Below are positions 39,374 through 39,514 of a stretch of 39,514 nucleotides of DNA, one piece after another. The notes below the pieces were generated by a model that was not told where the DNA came from, searched no databases, and saw nothing but the letters and a program-made list of their open reading frames with translations. Source of the DNA: a virus; IMG/VR virus record IMGVR_UViG_3300048672_000137, positions 1 through 39,514 of that record. One strand, given 5' to 3'. How positions within the stretch are numbered: the stretch's first letter is position 1; each line of letters starts with the position of its first letter. Both the position numbers and the translations under genes were made by a program.

Positions 39374-39514
39374 GACGTTGCACCTATTCCAGCGAGTGCA
39401 ACCGCGCCCATAACTGAAACCCATGTCACAGCTCCACGCGCTGCTTTCATGTCGGGATTACCCTCTGGGAGGAACCCTTGCCCAACAAAAGCAAACATAA
39501 CGAGGTTTGCAATC
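39370..39514 (-). CDS. Small membrane protein, 5' part outside the window
   Basis: Open frame from the right edge to TGA at 39370. Visible residues include ANLVMFAFVGQGFLPEG, then MKAARGAVTWVSVMGAVALAGIGATS: two hydrophobic segments around a charged loop, so likely a two-span membrane protein. An ATG at 39498 is in frame but a start further out is possible. Coupled to the next gene by ATGA. Too little to assign a function. Confidence 0.5.
   Translation of the reverse strand, partial: IANLVMFAFVGQGFLPEGNPDMKAARGAVTWVSVMGAVALAGIGATS

Overview
The window is most of the genome of a tailed, short-tailed (podovirus-type) bacteriophage. The virion genes follow the order and sequence style of Bordetella phage BPP-1: portal, a Bbp19-like protein, scaffold, a Bbp17-like capsid protein, a Bbp16-like cement protein, T7 gp11/gp12-like tail tube proteins, a gp13/gp14-like pair and giant internal virion proteins. 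The high GC content, codon use and Shine-Dalgarno style suggest a betaproteobacterial (Burkholderiales-type) host; that is inference. No integrase, reverse transcriptase, RNA polymerase, tRNA or CRISPR array was found. Both ends are incomplete: DNA polymerase runs off the left edge and a small membrane-protein frame runs off the right edge.

Left arm, read leftward (6603 to 1). A sigma70-type promoter (TTGACA-16-TAAGAT, 6637-6664) carrying a palindromic operator drives five small unknown genes, the last with a helix-turn-helix (HTH) segment. A second control region (4833-4882) has two more copies of the same operator. Beyond it lie three small genes and a replication/recombination set: a RecB/Cas4-like nuclease (DUF2800), a DUF2815 single-strand-binding protein and family A DNA polymerase. 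A 296-base leader with a 17-bp long-range inverted repeat precedes the polymerase, and its downstream arm covers the polymerase start codon.

Centre (6755 to 10181), read rightward. A small HTH regulator with a cysteine cluster, an HNH nuclease and a primase-helicase (PrimPol + PriCT + RecA-type ATPase) are followed by a 240-base non-coding block of two long hairpins between 12-bp direct repeats, then a small HTH protein.

Right arm (10233 to 37583), read rightward. Packaging (terminase small and large), head (portal, scaffold, capsid, cement and small capsid proteins, separated by hairpins/terminators), tail tube and adaptor, ejection proteins (including a 1872-residue polyvalent protein with several enzyme-like domains and a 920-residue partner), tail-tip proteins, a beta-helix tailspike on a T7-fibre-like anchor, and a lysis module ending in a GH24 lysozyme. 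A short hairpin motif around GTGYGCTTAAA occurs just after the stop codon at four module boundaries.

Right end (39514 to 37468), read leftward. A membrane-protein fragment, a small protein, an SNF2-type helicase starting at TTG, and a small protein whose 3' end overlaps the lysozyme gene on the opposite strand.

Working model: the divergent operator region around 6604-6754 sets the balance between leftward early genes and the rightward transcription unit; the replication enzymes are split between both units; late genes form one long rightward unit with graded hairpins inside the capsid block.
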